From NCBI GenBank assembly GCA_973895155.1, contig OZ316894.1:22878001-22942000 (forward strand): a stretch of 64,000 nucleotides of DNA, written 5' to 3'. The notes beneath the pieces were generated by a model, which was given only the letters and a program-made list of their open reading frames with translations, ran no database searches and was not told the origin of the DNA. This DNA is from Marsupella aquatica (taxonomy: Eukaryota > Marchantiophyta). Below are positions 44,640 to 57,319 of this stretch, one piece after another. Position 1 is the stretch's first letter; each line of letters begins with the position of its first letter. The position numbers and the translations under genes are program-made.

Positions 44640-44870
44640 ATCCGACAGGGACCCAGACCAGGAGGGAGAGAGTGTTAAACCAACCAGGCAACCAGGGTCG
44701 CAAACCAGGCAACCAGGGGCTGAGAAGATAACCAATACTCCCACCACTACACCCCACCCACACACATATTCCCTCCACGCCTCTTGCGTGTGGAAGGGGG
44801 ATTGAACTTGGAACCTCGGTTCCAGGCTGATCCCCTGGCCAACTGACCAAAGCCAGTTGGTTAGATCCAA
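44640..44870 (-). mobile_element. tRNA-derived SINE-like element
   Basis: On the minus strand a tRNA-like head (tggtcagttggccaggggat, then gttccaagttcaatcccc as the B box, properly spaced) is followed by an unrelated body. The body includes a duplicated ggttgcctgg word. This is the expected layout of a plant SINE with internal Pol III promoter boxes. No terminal duplication was established. Confidence 0.55.
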
Positions 44871-45696
44871 CACATTTGGTCAAGAAAAACTGCTGCAGTT
44901 AAGTGTTTTTTTTTCACTTTTTGCAAACTTTTGGCAGGAAATACATTTTTGTTTAGGCAATAGTAAACGTCACTTTCCTTTAGGTACTTTTAGTTGGTCT
45001 TTTGGGTTATCTGGGTCCCATTTACAGGACTTTGGTCGGACAAACTGTTTGATATTTCTTCTTTTTAGTTCTGACTTGTTACTTTCACCCATTATTTACA
45101 CCCTTTCATGCTGTTTGGATTCAACTTAAGTGAAGATGCTTTGACTAAAAGTTTCAAAGAGATCAGGTAAATAAATGAAGTTCAAATGTCAGAACACTAT
45201 AATTCCTCAAGTTCTTATCCAGGGATGTTCTTGACAAAAGGAATCAAAACACCAACATTCATTGGCTTGTGGCCATTCTGAGACTCCTGGCTTAATTGGA
45301 CACGACAGGTCTTAGCTTACGCAAGGGTTTAAGGTACTGGCTTTTGAAAATGATTATAGAAAAGAGTGAGTGGGTTGTAAGGTTGAGTGTTTGCACGATG
45401 TCACCAGACTTCTGGTTAGCCCTAACCCTTCTAAAAGTTCTAGTCCATATCCCATAACTAACAAATCCTTATGTATAGCCAGAGTGAAGCCCTGCAAGCT
45501 AATGCTTACAATCTTAAGCCACCTCATCCACAAGGGCAAGAGTCCAGCTGGGGGACTTAAAGTTGTAAGCACACACTCAGGGAGGCTTTACTGAGCATAC
45601 TTAATCAAATAATTAATGCTACCATTTTTGAGATTATCATTCAAGATTTTGAAGTCTTAACATCTTATCTCACCCAGAAAATTACATGGAAGCTAA

Positions 45697-46026
45697 GTGG
45701 ACTACATTACAATCACAACAAAGGGACTGCCTCAGGACAGCATTGAACATCTCCAATGGTTTGGAGATTTTCACTCGCTATCTGGAAAGTTTACAGGTGC
45801 AATTCTCGGCTGGAATTTTGCCCATCCAGTGGTTAAAAGTGTATTTCCAAAAATAGACCCCAATTTTGCTAGCTATGATTGTGTTCAAACTGTCCCTGCT
45901 CACATCACGCAAGCTGTGTGGAAGGCAAAAACCAGTTCATCTCTTTGGGGGATGGGAAAGTGGGCTGTACTAGCTGCCGCTTTTGATGGCAAATGTGGAG
46001 GTCGAGTGTCCGACTTGCAATGCTGA
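45697..46026 (+). other. Unassigned 109-codon open frame
   Basis: The frame opens at a GTG, not an ATG, and is open for at least 109 codons. It contains fairly protein-like wording (HLQWFGDFHSLSGKFTGAIL, GWNFAHPVV, QAVWKAKTSSSLWGMGKWAV), Trp-rich for a chance frame. It may be an exon or a remnant of an unrecognised gene. No splice-consistent partner exon was found. Confidence 0.2.
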
Positions 46027-49000
46027 ACCCCTATTATTTATTGTAGCAATGTAGGGTACAGCTAGTGTACCAACCTGCCAAAAATTGGCCGCTATTGGGA
46101 GGTATACCAAACCCCGGGCAGAAAAGCATTGCCATAAGAGATGCTCATAAAATCCTAAGCATATATATAAAGACACTACAAGAGGAAGCAAACTTCACCT
46201 GAAGGGCCTTGGTTTTTGTTTTGGGTTAGGCTGTCTGCAATGGGGCTTTCAGCTGTTGTCCTGTCTAGCCCCTGGGGATCTTGTGGCCTCTGCCTTCACT
46301 GGTTTTGCCATGGGCTGTGGTTCATAAACAGTGCACTGCCACCTTTAACTATAAAGTATAAAATAATTAAAACAAGGAGAATTTTATGAAAAAATAGGAC
46401 AACTATTTGACTGAAATTTGAGCTGAGATAGTGGATACGTGACTTTACCCCCAATGATTAGAAAATTTATGAATACCTTGCAGTAGCTGCAACCAATTAT
46501 CTGTAGTTCCAAGTCAATCTGGCGCTTTAAAAGAAAGTTTCATTCTTTGGAAGATGTCCAATTAAATCTCTTCTACCACTGAGACTGGGCCACAATGGCC
46601 ATTGAATTGATATTGTGGATCCATAATATACATTTTGCTGCCCATTCATGTAAATGGTGACGAGGATTCTCCACCTCGATTTTGTATGATGATGGGTTCC
46701 TCCCCTCCCCCCCCCCCCCCCCTCCCCCACCCTTTCCCCCCTTTTTATAACCAGTTCATTTATTTATTTTGCCTTGCTTATCCAACGAGTGTCATGTGTG
46801 AAGAAAGGTGATCATGAATTTTCTCCCTTTCTGAGACTTGCTCTTATCTTGCATCCTCACAAAAAGGTATCTCATGATCAATTTGGACAGAGTTAGTGCC
46901 CCTTTCAGCAAAGGTACTAGGAGAACTCATTGTTCTCATGGAATCATGCTCTCTGAAAGATGCTATGGATTCAAGGGAGTACTAGGGAGTCTCAAAGTCT
47001 CAAGTTAACAAGATACGGCCCTCCCATATCTCCAATATTATGTGAACTCCCGTAAAAATTATGGGAACCAATCTTCAGCTATCTTAAGCAAAACCCACAG
47101 GCTCAACACTTAACCCGTAACTTTCCCGCATCTTTAGGCATGTCCGGAAATCTAGGATTTCAGAACTCTGGAAAGTTGACTCTGAAAGCATGTGGGCTTT
47201 ACGTGTGATGTGGTGATGGTTGCTGCATTTGAGGTGGCGGCTGATCAAGAATGGAGGAAAAAAGAATATAGACTATGAGACATGTGAGGCACTCTAACTC
47301 CTGCATTATGGGCAGGTCAATGCTACCTCCCCCCGTTTTAAATTTGTTTAACTGGGTCCCATAACTCTGGTTATGGGATATACCACAAATCCGTAAATTT
47401 CACTAATGACCCAATTTTGAGACGCCCTACTCTAAAGTCTATATTCATCCCAAAGCATCATTCTGTTGAAACTTTCGGCAATAGGTTCTATTCTACATGT
47501 AAGTGGGTTCTATGTCAAAACACTTTGAGTGGGTAAAATTTGTATCTGCCACATGTACTTGTGGTTATTGTAGGAATTATATGAACCTGGGGTTTTCCCT
47601 ACCTGCAAGCTAGTTGCACCTCAAGCTAGTAGCACAGATTGCTCAAAGACAATTTAATTTATCTTTTAACAAAATGAATGCTTTGTAAAAGGAAAACAGC
47701 TTCAACTCGCATTGTAGGCTTCCTTTCTGGCCATAAATGGTACCATTATATTAACCAATACAGACCCAGAGATATTTGGCCCTCTAAGCTGGGTTGAATC
47801 CGTGAGAGGCAGCAACCAGATGGGCGCAAAGGCACCAGGCCAACGCCACCGAAGGGGCACCAAGAGAGGTGAGCCAGCGTTCTGGACTAAGGAACTAGCA
47901 TGGGGGTGAAAGAGAAGAAGAAATGAGAAGAAGAGAAAAGTCTAAGCGCAAATCAAAGCTAGATTAACAGTCGAGGTAGAGATAATTCTAGGCAAGGAGC
48001 ACCAAAAGACATTTGACTGAGACAATCTACACAAACCTCTCCCCATGGTGGCGTTAATACCTTCAACTGTAAGCTTCGAGTCCCCTTCTACATTTGGTTG
48101 TCCTAGTAATTAGCACTATAAACTTTATTTCTTTTTTTAACACCACTCAACACCATGACTGTATCTGAGGTTGAAGTCTTTCCTTACCCCTGCCTTGTCC
48201 TTTGTTTCCACCCTTCATTGGGCTTCTTGCCATTAGGATTTGTCTCCCGGTGTGAGGCTGTGTTCCTTGGCAGCGTTATATACTTTACTTCGCTGGGCAC
48301 TGATACCCAAATCCCTCCGTCTGAATGATAATGAAATTGAAATCCTTACCTTAGCCCTTGAAGGCAGCTCGACACTCATCCAGCACATTATTGGTAGCCC
48401 ATTCAGTCGAAGCTTGAACTTTTACTTGCAGTGTGCATGCCAGTAAGATGCAAAATAAATTTAGTAGGCTCCTTGTTTGAATAGCCATTGAAAGCCTTGA
48501 TATATTCAGTACGTACGTGTAAAAAATTCCGTGATCAATAGAGAATGGTATCGGGCCCCACTTTGACGGTTGAGCTTCACGAGTTTTCCAGGTAGGTAAG
48601 TACTGTTGAGAATCACTGCCAATGTGTACATTCTACCCTTTCCTTTCCATGCCCATTTTGACAGATTCTGACAAATCGTGATTAGTAATTGTCCTTCACA
48701 TCCCATTATCCCCGAGCGAAAATGAAGACTAATTTTCAGTTTTGCTAGAAAATCGCAGTGCTTATCTGTAATCACGAGAAACGTCAATGAGGTAGGGCAA
48801 GAGAAGAGACACTGAAAATACTTAATACTGACAGATGTTCCAGGTCGGACATTTGGTTGAGTTGGTGAAAAACACTCCTTGCTCTGGTTGTTTTACAAGG
48901 ATTATCTCCAGGTCTTGCCTCCTGAGGGCCTTTCTGGTAGTTAGTCAGGAGTTACGTACGAGAGACGGCAACTCCAACCATGGCAAAATGAAGATCCCAA

Positions 49001-50968
49001 CACCATCAACTACAGCCAATTCTCCCTGGCACTGGAAGATGGTTTTCTTCATAGTTCCAGGTGACTCTGAATGTAGAACCAAACCATGCAAAACAGGCTG
49101 AAATCCTGAAAATATAGATTTTTCTCTTACAGTGCACATCACAAAATACACTATAACTGACAACTCCAAAAGATAGTGGTCACAACGACCTGTCGTGTTA
49201 CCGTAGCCAATCAAGAGGCCTAGTCAACTACGAGCAAGAAAGCCATCAAAATGTAGAGCTTTTCACAGGCGCTATGGTTAAATAGTCGTACAGTCCAAAG
49301 TCTCAAGACATATCCCTTCCATCCAAAGGGCTAAAACTAAATACATGAAGAAATTTCAGGGTACGAAAGCTAGGGAAACATTCTGAGTTTTACGTTTCCA
49401 TCAATAGTTCCATACAATGGTTTCTCTTCTGGATACTACCTATGTTTTTCTTCACTTTTCATCACCTTCTGGTCAAAGGGTTAGAGTTTATTAACCCAAC
49501 GCTGAGTAACCCCATTCAGCTTTTCTCTGGTCACATGATTACAACCCTGTGTGCCCAGACTCTCATGATTTCACATAGTTAATTCTTACATGATTAATTC
49601 ATTGAGGCACAGATATGATATGACTGTACCCTAGCACAGATTTCTAGTGGCTTGGAAATCCCCCTCTCTTGAAAATAGAGAGATCGCCATACAATTAAAA
49701 AAGTTCCCTAGCTCGGCTTTCTTATCTACATTATTCATACTCCTACAAAGTTTCAGGCGCTATTAGATCATGGGATCGACTCACCTTAGTTGCAGTTTCC
49801 TCCTACAGGATACTTTAAAGGCAATCATTACAAGCGCTACATCTCTTGTTTCTACTTCTGAAATCCAGAGTCGAAGGTTATTGCACTTCTGTTGATTGGT
49901 TTCTAGTATCGTGTAGAATGGAACAGGATAGGTTTACATTTCGCCCTCCTTCAGACCTTACGTTCAATATTCCATCCGTCGAAATTTTGAATTTGTCTAA
50001 TCATGCATTCAGGGATAATTTACACCCACTCTACCTCGTTGGCTACTGTGCTTTTCCAAAGGGAGATTTCTTGCGCTCCTTGTATCTAAGTATACGGGTT
50101 TAAGCTCTTCATGGCCAACCCAGCAATCCATGATTTCTTTAACCTACATTCAGAGCGACTTTAGAGCTTTCCATTGGCTAGGGGTTGAGAAAGCATGTTA
50201 ATTCCACAAAACAAGTGAAACACCATCACCCTTCAAAAGAGGGCACCTCCCATTTGCTTTAACCTACATGAGGTCTCTTTCACCGCATAAAGTGGCCTCT
50301 GCAGTGGCATAGGTCACATATGACCACCTATGTACAATTATTTAGAGATTTGCGGGAGAACACGCAAATAAAGATCAAGTGCAGAACAGAGGTTCAATGG
50401 CAGACTAAATGTCATGAACCCATCCTGCAAGTACTATACAAAGTTTTCATCATATACACTAAAGTCTCTTCAAAACTTACACTCCCAGTAGGCCCAAAAG
50501 CTTGTGTTGACGGAATGCGATATAACCATCTCCTCAAAGAACTTCGGTCAAGGTAATCAACTCCCTATACAGCAATACCGAGTGCCGGCACGGTAAATAT
50601 ATGCGGATCAGACTTGAAATTGTTATAGGGGGCGGATATGACAGCTGCAAAACAATACGCCCGGTGCTGTCAGTCACAGTTGAGAGACCGTATCAAAGAT
50701 TTGCATATATGCATCTGATGTTCGATCCCTGCCCCTACCAACGACACTCACAACAACTCTCGACCTGCTTCACCACCTTCGGCTTGACCAAAAAAACTTA
50801 TTGAATACTGTTCCTGACCAATAGCTCCCCAACCCCTCTCCTTACCACCCAAACCCCCTCCTTGTGACTAATGCACAACCCAAGTGATGGAATTGGGTAT
50901 CGCATCTATCATTGTGACAGGAATCCAACTTCATTCGCGACCAATGAGAAGCCAAGCAAAGAGAAGCC

Positions 50969-52568
50969 CTACCCAAGCAAGCCTCGTCCTGACCATTGAC
51001 GAGGTGTAAGCGATAAGTTAACTGGAACCCCTTGCCGTAGGACCACAACCTGGATAGATGAACCTTGATTCTGCTGTCCTTCCAAGGCAAGTCTGGAAAG
51101 CAGATTATCACCACCCTCCACTCGTCCAAATTTCACCAACAAATCCCCCAACATGACCCCATCCTTTTCTGCTGGTGATTCTGCCGAAATTTCATCAAAA
51201 ACTGCAAAAGGTATTTTTGGCTGGGTGTCCTCGTCCATATGGACAGCGACGTCAGCACCATTTGTGATGGCTGATTCTGATGACTGGGCAGCAAAGGGAA
51301 ACCTTTGAGGCCGGGATTCTTCACCATGAGCTATATGACAACATTTTCACCATTAGATATGCATATATTAAACTGTTAACACTCAGTCGAGAAATAACTA
51401 CTGTGGCATTAATCCACAGACCGCACCGGACCAGATCAGACCAGAATGACAGAATTTATAAAGATCCAACCGACATAAATTGGAAAACCTTGCTTAAACA
51501 ACGGCCACCATAGCCCTTCGTTCTACTTGCTGGCATTATGCCCTTTGAGAAAAATGCCTCAAACCTCTTAACCGAAGTCAAGGACGTGGAGATCTTACCT
51601 GTCCGCTTCTGAGGTAGGCTCGAATCTCTCATTAAAGCACCTGAATGAAGGATGTGAAGATTTTGCTCAATCTTGCTTGTAACCTCCTTGTGATCATTCC
51701 GAAGCACTGCACATTGCCAGAAACGATCTCAGCCACAGACATCCAAATCAGGCTGAGCTACTAAAAACTGCTTAGCCGTCCATTCCAGCATCAATACAGC
51801 TTCGCAAAGGCGGCAAGGGATTCTCCTCAGTCTCAACTTACATTCCCATCTCAAAAATTAATGTACAATTACCCTTTGAGAGCACTACGATAAGTTGAAA
51901 GAACAATTACCCGATAATCTTTGCCGGTCTGCACGAACTGCAGGGATATCAATGTCAGCTCTGGGAAAACCCTGTCAGTATGACCACTAAAGCTATTACT
52001 TCCCTCGCTTCGCAATCTCGAGTCTGTTTTTCTCAGAAAAGTCCAATTCCCTTTACTCTCAGTCAAAAGATTAAGGCCCAAATGGCAAACAGATGGAAAG
52101 GAATAATCCCAGTTTCGCCTCGACACAGGAACAGAGGACAAGTCCCCAGCACTGGTCGTATGCGTTGTAGAAATCATTTGAAGCGCTCAAGCCATGAGAA
52201 TATGAAATGATTCACTGATTGCTTTCTTCCTTCCTTTCTTTGCTATTACGTTTGAGGTCAACAATTCTGTACCATATTGTCTATCCAACAGACAACCTCA
52301 ACCCTAAAACATCGTAGCATCAAGCGTTCATGGATTGACAGAAGGCATTTACAAGTTGAGTGGCAGAATGTCGATTTCACAGTCAAGGGTAGAAGAGGAA
52401 GCGAGGGCAGAGAGAAAGAACACTGACATCTTTGTCGACCAAATTTCCGCTGAGGCCGGGCCCATTGGGACGGCAGAGCCGAGAAATGATGACTTCCAAC
52501 TCCGCCTCTATACCTGTCCTCTTCTCCATCAGAGTCATTGTTTCTTGCTTCACATTCGTTCCCACCAT
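50969..52568 (-). CDS. 26S proteasome assembly chaperone Nas2/PSMD9 homologue (4 exons)
   Basis: Nas2/p27/PSMD9 binds the Rpt5 ATPase and guides assembly of the proteasome base. I rebuilt it from exons 52568-52428, 51971-51911, 51706-51599 and 51330-50969, with GT-AG introns and preserved frame; 223 aa, close to the Arabidopsis homologue. The N-terminal helical domain has TLMEKRTGIEAELEVIISRL, GPGLSGNLVDKD, GFPRADIDIPAVRADR and LRNDHKEVTSKIEQNLHILH, all family hallmarks. A short variable linker precedes a PDZ domain (about 143-220: IPFAVFDEISAESPAEKDG, MLGDLLVKFGRVEGGDNLL, IQVVVLRQGVPVNLSLTP). Translation stops right after GRGLLG, a few residues earlier than homologues, which usually continue with a Cys. 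The stop overlaps a possible donor (GG|GTAGGG), so a further tiny exon is conceivable. ATG 52568 begins the conserved MVGTNVKQET. Confidence 0.93.
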
Positions 52569-53359
52569 CTTGCTTCCGCCTCTCACTGCCTCTCTCCGAT
52601 TCAGATCTTAAATCCGTCAGCGTCCTCCCGTTCCTTTCTCTTGTTTCTTTCGTCCCTACTCGAATTTTCCAACGATAATCCGCCTAGCTATGAGGAAAAA
52701 GGGAATTGTCTACCAGAGGGCTGCCGATCCTCTAGGCAAAGGTATCCGATCGACAAGCAGTGCCTGTGAAAAACACAAAACGACGACAAAAATGAACCGT
52801 ATATCATTGACGTCCTCGAAGACAGGACTTGAGCTCTACAGTTGAGTCCTCTTTTAACTAACTCGCAAACGGAAAGTGACAGGCGACATCTACAAAAATT
52901 ATAAACAAGAGCTGCAACAACCCCAAAGCCAAAAACCAATTATTCCCAAGGAGGTGGACTAATCTAGGTCTAAGGGCACTAGACAGATGAACTAGAACTC
53001 ACATTAGAGCAAATTGTGCAAAATAATTATCCCACGAAAAGTCGATCAAATCCTGGTCAAGGAGAATCGGGAAAGAGGGGGAGCGAAAGGAATGATCTTG
53101 CGAGAGGGCTACAGTAGCTTGCACATTTCGAGTACAACATAGGACATGAGCGTTACGTTCTGGAAGAAATGCGATTTGTTCGAGGAAGCAATGGGAACGA
53201 CAAGACTTAATTTACGGATCAGAAGGAATAGAAAGACTTACCTCGACTATTGCGAAGAAAAGGGTGACCGCATTGACGAAATTGCCGACCGCACGAGGCG
53301 TCGTGCGACATACCCAGCACATCAGAATTGGGTTCTTCAGCACTTTTAGAGGAGGGCTC

Positions 53360-53399
<40 letters not shown>

Positions 53400-53529
53400 G
53401 GGATCGTGGGACTGCAGTACTGTACTGCGCTCACTACGGTACTCACTACGGTACTGTATTACGACTGCAGTAATGTAGGGATAACGAGGTTCCTGAAGAT
53501 ATATAGTTATTACCTATCTATCTAGTTAT
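52569..53529. other. PSMD9 homologue promoter region and flank
   Basis: The first few hundred bases upstream of the minus-strand ATG are presumably promoter and 5' UTR (pyrimidine tracts on the plus strand at 52560-52650). No other gene is supported. Confidence 0.45.
53364..53398. repeat. (TC)n microsatellite
   Basis: An uninterrupted run of about 17 TC dinucleotides, roughly 800 bp upstream of the PSMD9 homologue start codon. Confidence 0.95.
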
Positions 53530-55190
53530 ATCTTGCTAATAAATCGTGATCGCAAGCTAGGGGTCCAGGGTTCTAGATGAAGCCTCTAAACTCTGCCTCT
53601 AGGGACCCCACCAAAATTTGGGCATAGAAAGAACAATGGGATATGTGTATTTCAAAATGAAGCATGATGGTTTTTGTTAATATTCAAAGAATTTCAAAGA
53701 ATGGGCATTCTGGCGGGCTTACTAATAAATGGAGACAAGAAACTGGAGTTGGAGTCTAGGTTTCTAGAGGGAACTAGTAACCTCTATCTAGAATTAGTAT
53801 CTATCTATCTATCTATACATATTCTTAGATTCACTATCTATCTTTGAAATTCTATCTATCGATCTATCTATCTATCTTAGAACTATCTATCTAGAATTAG
53901 TATCTATCTATCTATCTTAGAACTATCTATCTAGAATTAGTATCTATCTATCTATCTATCTAGTTACATCTTACTAATAAATGAAGATGAGAAGCTAAAG
54001 TTGGGGTCTGGGCTTCTAGAGTGAAGCCTCTAGACCTTGACTCTAGGGCCTTACGTCATGTATAATTTATGTGCATGGAAATAACCATGAGATGTTATGT
54101 ATGATAAAATGATGATCATGCATGATTTGTCATCATCGAGCTATTAATATTCAAAGAATGGGCATTCACACTCATAATCCCTATCAAAAGCTACTCCTGT
54201 GGGCCTATTGCTTAGGGTGAAGCCTATAGACCGTGACACTGGGAGCATAGCTCAAATTGGGGGTGTAATGGAAAATGGGGAGTGGGGGCCACAGTTGAGG
54301 ATGACTCTCTGGAAATGGCATAACAGGCTTGAGTGATCATGTAATCACAATCCCAAGCTTCTCTTCAAGGGCTATTGTCTACTAGAGTGAAGCCTCTAGA
54401 CCAAACCTCTAGCTCGGGGCATAACTGAAGTTGAGAGTGTGAATGGGAAAATGGATATTGGGGGCAGCGTGAGGGTGAGTCTACAAAAATAGCACAGCGG
54501 GCTTGAGTGTCATCATGTCTATTTATGATCAAAGAATGGGCACTTAGGCTAGTCTAATAAAGTGCAAAATTAAAAGCTTGGATAATGGCCTACAATCTAG
54601 AGTGAAGTCTCTAGACCATGACCTTGCGGGCAAAAATTGGTGTTTATTATGGTGCCATAGATTTGCTCGATTAGAGCTTGTTGACGAGTCTTGGTAGATT
54701 TTGGTAAAATTTGCAGAGCTTGTTTTTTTTCTTTCCAGTAGCCAGGTTCCCATCTAACAATAGGCCATTAGCCAGAATCTGACGGTAAGTTATCCCAAGG
54801 AGACCTAACAGTCAGAAATTCCTCTAAGAAAATCAGACAAGGAATGTTCTGAGCATCTTCTCCTTAGTTTACACAGGGGGCCATTTGCCTCCTTGGTGTT
54901 AAAGAAGAAACCCCAAAAAATAACATTGGGCACAACTACAGTTGGGGTGGGAGCTGGAGTGGTAATCACCATCTATTTATGGGCAAAGCTAGGGCATTCA
55001 GGCTGATCTAATTAATAATCTGTGATTGAATTAAAGTTACACTCTCAAACCTATGGTCTAGAGTGAAGCCTCTAAACGGTGACCCTGGCAGGAGTGCCAA
55101 CAAGTTTTGAGGTGATGCAACAAATGGGGCAGGCTGGACCTGACCAAAGTTAGGGCATTCGGTCTAGTCTATCTACCACTATAATATGCA
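53530..55190. repeat. Degenerate tandem array built around gaagcctctagacc
   Basis: The phrase gaagcctctagacc, followed by tgactctaggg or a variant, recurs near 53580, 54026, 54222, 54392, 54604 and 55065. A second anchor, agaatgggcattc, recurs near 53699, 54158, 54532, 54986 and 55145. Units are about 170-200 bp where best preserved and increasingly irregular to the right. Related fragments occur at 21.1 and 21.5 kb. Confidence 0.75.
53786..53963. repeat. TATC-type microsatellite block
   Basis: Several runs of tatctatctatc are interspersed with the longer word agaattagtatc, which itself recurs, inside the larger degenerate array. Confidence 0.9.
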
Positions 55191-56035
55191 ATCCTGGCAA
55201 AACTGCTGAGGAAACTCCCAACCGAATTGACTTGCCAAGAGTCACCTATTTTTTGTGAATTAAACTACTTTGGTCAAAGGATGTGAGAAAATGAGAGGAC
55301 TGGCTGCAATTTGGACATGACTGGACTAGCATCTCACACACTTGCACTTTTGCTCGGACTTTGCAATCTTCATAAATCTACTTATGAACAGTGTTTATTC
55401 TACGGGTCTTCATTGCCTTCAAATAAATTTATAAAAAGCCTAGGATGCAGTCTAATTTGAATACCAGTAGTTGCATTGAAGCATTAATTAATATGCACTT
55501 AATTAAGAAAACTACTTTTAGATAATAAATTACCATGCCATGAGGTAGTCTATTTGGATAGTAATATTTACTACAAAGGTGAGGGGGTTGGGCTATGCTG
55601 GAATATCTATAATCATTGCATTTTGGAATTGTAATCTCCAGGAGTTATTGAACTTAAGCTACTTGCTAGCTAGTTTGTTCAACTTGACTCCATTAATCAA
55701 ACTTTGTACATGCTACAATTAATTAAAAGTTAATTTCTAGTTGGATGCATCAACAGTCTTAGTGTACACAACGATGAGATTGAGATTTACACATTAGAGC
55801 TCCCTAATTTGATTTAAGGAAACCAGTCTTTTGGAACCTCATGGAACCAGTCCACACATACATTCTATTAATAAGTAGTTACAGCATAAATTTTACAATT
55901 TTGAGATCTGAATTGTAGGTATTGTCCAATGTACAGAATCAATGTAGGATTGTCCCTAAACCACTACCCTCTGTCTACATAAATTCAGGGCAAAAGCCCT
56001 CTGTTAATACAGCAAGGTTGTAGGGGACGCAAGTG
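55191..56035. other. Intergenic, AT-rich; 3' flank of the LEA-like gene
   Basis: No gene or structured repeat was noticed. The final part probably carries the 3' UTR of the minus-strand gene that ends at 56036. Confidence 0.4.
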
Positions 56036-57308
56036 CTACGAGAGAGAATCTGGGAGATCTTCCATGGATGTCCACCATGATCCCTTCCCTTTTGCATCTC
56101 TCCCCTTGTTCTCTCCCTTGTTCTTTGGTTTGGGAGAAGAACCTAAATCCTTCTTTGCAGCTCCCTTGGAAATTTTCCCAAAATGATTCGTAGGCACATA
56201 GAAACCACTATAAGGATCTGGGTACCACCACTCTTCATTACTGGGACCTGGAGCACTTCTCACCTTCGTGAAATCCACCCTATAATTAGATTGTTTTTCT
56301 TGATATATAGCCCTTTGAGAATCGGTTGTAGACTTTTGCTTGCTTTGAGAGTCACTTGAGGAACTAGGGCTTTTTATGACCTTTTCCATAGCAGGAAACG
56401 GGTCTATCGTTGGCTTAGGCAATTGTACTTGAATTTTTATAGGCTCTGTTACTTGAGTCTTTTTAGGCGGCAAACCACCCATGTCACTCTCAGGACAATC
56501 AGATCCATCCTTTGGCCATTCTCTCCCACCTGGTGCTGGTCCTTTTGTATTGACACTCATGCATCGCCATCCATGTTTCCTAACAGATTCATCAATTCTC
56601 AGTTCCAATAGTTAGTCACTTTGAACTAATCCAGTATACAGGCAGGTATTCATTTTAGTTAAGGCTATAAGATCATTCATGCCTGTGATGCATGGAATTG
56701 AATTGCTAAACCACGTAGTCTAATTTCCAGAATGTTGCTGAAGCTCTGATGTTGAGAATGTAATTGACTTCTGAATGCTCACAAGGAGCTAAGTAAAGAA
56801 ACTCCTGTAGGGACTACAAAGACTTTTATATGCCTGACTTATATGGCTTGGTTTAAAAAATGAATTAGAAAAGGAAAAAGTAGCATAGGTTGTATACTGG
56901 ATGCATGAAGACACTCTTAGCATTCTTGTGCTGATACTCAAGTGTGCACAACAACTCATCAATTTCTGACTCCATGCACTGCACATATGCTTTGTATCTT
57001 CACTGTCTATTAGAAGTGTTTCAATTGTCAATCCTACTTAAAAATTCTTGGCAATTTATTGAGCCATCATTCAGCCGGCCACCAGAGAAACAGATTGATT
57101 TTCCATCCATAAAGTGAGCTTGCTGTTTGAATGATTTGGGATTTTTGTGAAGAATTAGATAATACCTTAAACTTGTAAGATCATTTAAACTTGAAAACAT
57201 GTCGTGACGTTTCTGTGTCTTTCTTGTTTGATAAAAACATGGTTGGGAGGATTGCAGGATTAGACTTTGTCTTCCCAACCTCTGTAGGAGCATGCCCATT
57301 TCTATCAT
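56036..57308 (-). CDS. LEA_3/SAG21-like protein, probably mitochondrial (2 exons)
   Basis: LEA_3-type proteins are small stress-protective proteins, often imported into mitochondria. Exon 1 is 57308-57166 and exon 2 is 56579-56036. The GT-AG junction completes an Arg codon (SLR|KHGWRCMSVNTKG) and keeps frame; 228 aa. Residues 1-36 lack acids after residue 3 and are rich in Arg, Gln and Ser (MLLQRLGRQSLILQSSQP), like a mitochondrial presequence. The middle is polar and disordered (PSSSSDSQSKQKSTTDSQ). Residues 165-182 (WWYPDPYSGFYVPTNHFG) match the Trp-x-x-DP-x-(S/T)-G-x-x-x-P-x-NHFG box of LEA_3 relatives. A Lys/Gly-rich stretch (KNKGENKGRDAKGKG) and an acidic C-terminus with WWTSMEDLPDSL follow. 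In-frame ATGs at 57299 and 57293 are alternative starts. Family assignment is less sure than the gene itself. Confidence 0.75.
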
Positions 57309-57319
57309 AGATTGCACAT
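57305..57319 (-). promoter_or_regulatory. Minimal upstream ORF overlapping the LEA-like start codon
   Basis: ATGTGCAATCTATGA on the minus strand is a four-codon ORF whose TGA stop overlaps the main ATG (ATGA) in another frame. Such stop-start overlaps can impose termination-reinitiation control. Whether it lies in the transcript is unknown. Confidence 0.45.

Larger units (their letters stand above)
44218..50968. other. Long intergenic stretch without a supported gene
   Basis: It contains a SINE-like element and one mildly interesting ORF (both listed). A poly-C tract lies at about 46700-46725. From 47000 to 50900 I see no protein family, repeat array or RNA gene. The last ~150 bp before 50969 are probably the 3' UTR of the PSMD9 homologue. 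Confidence 0.4.
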
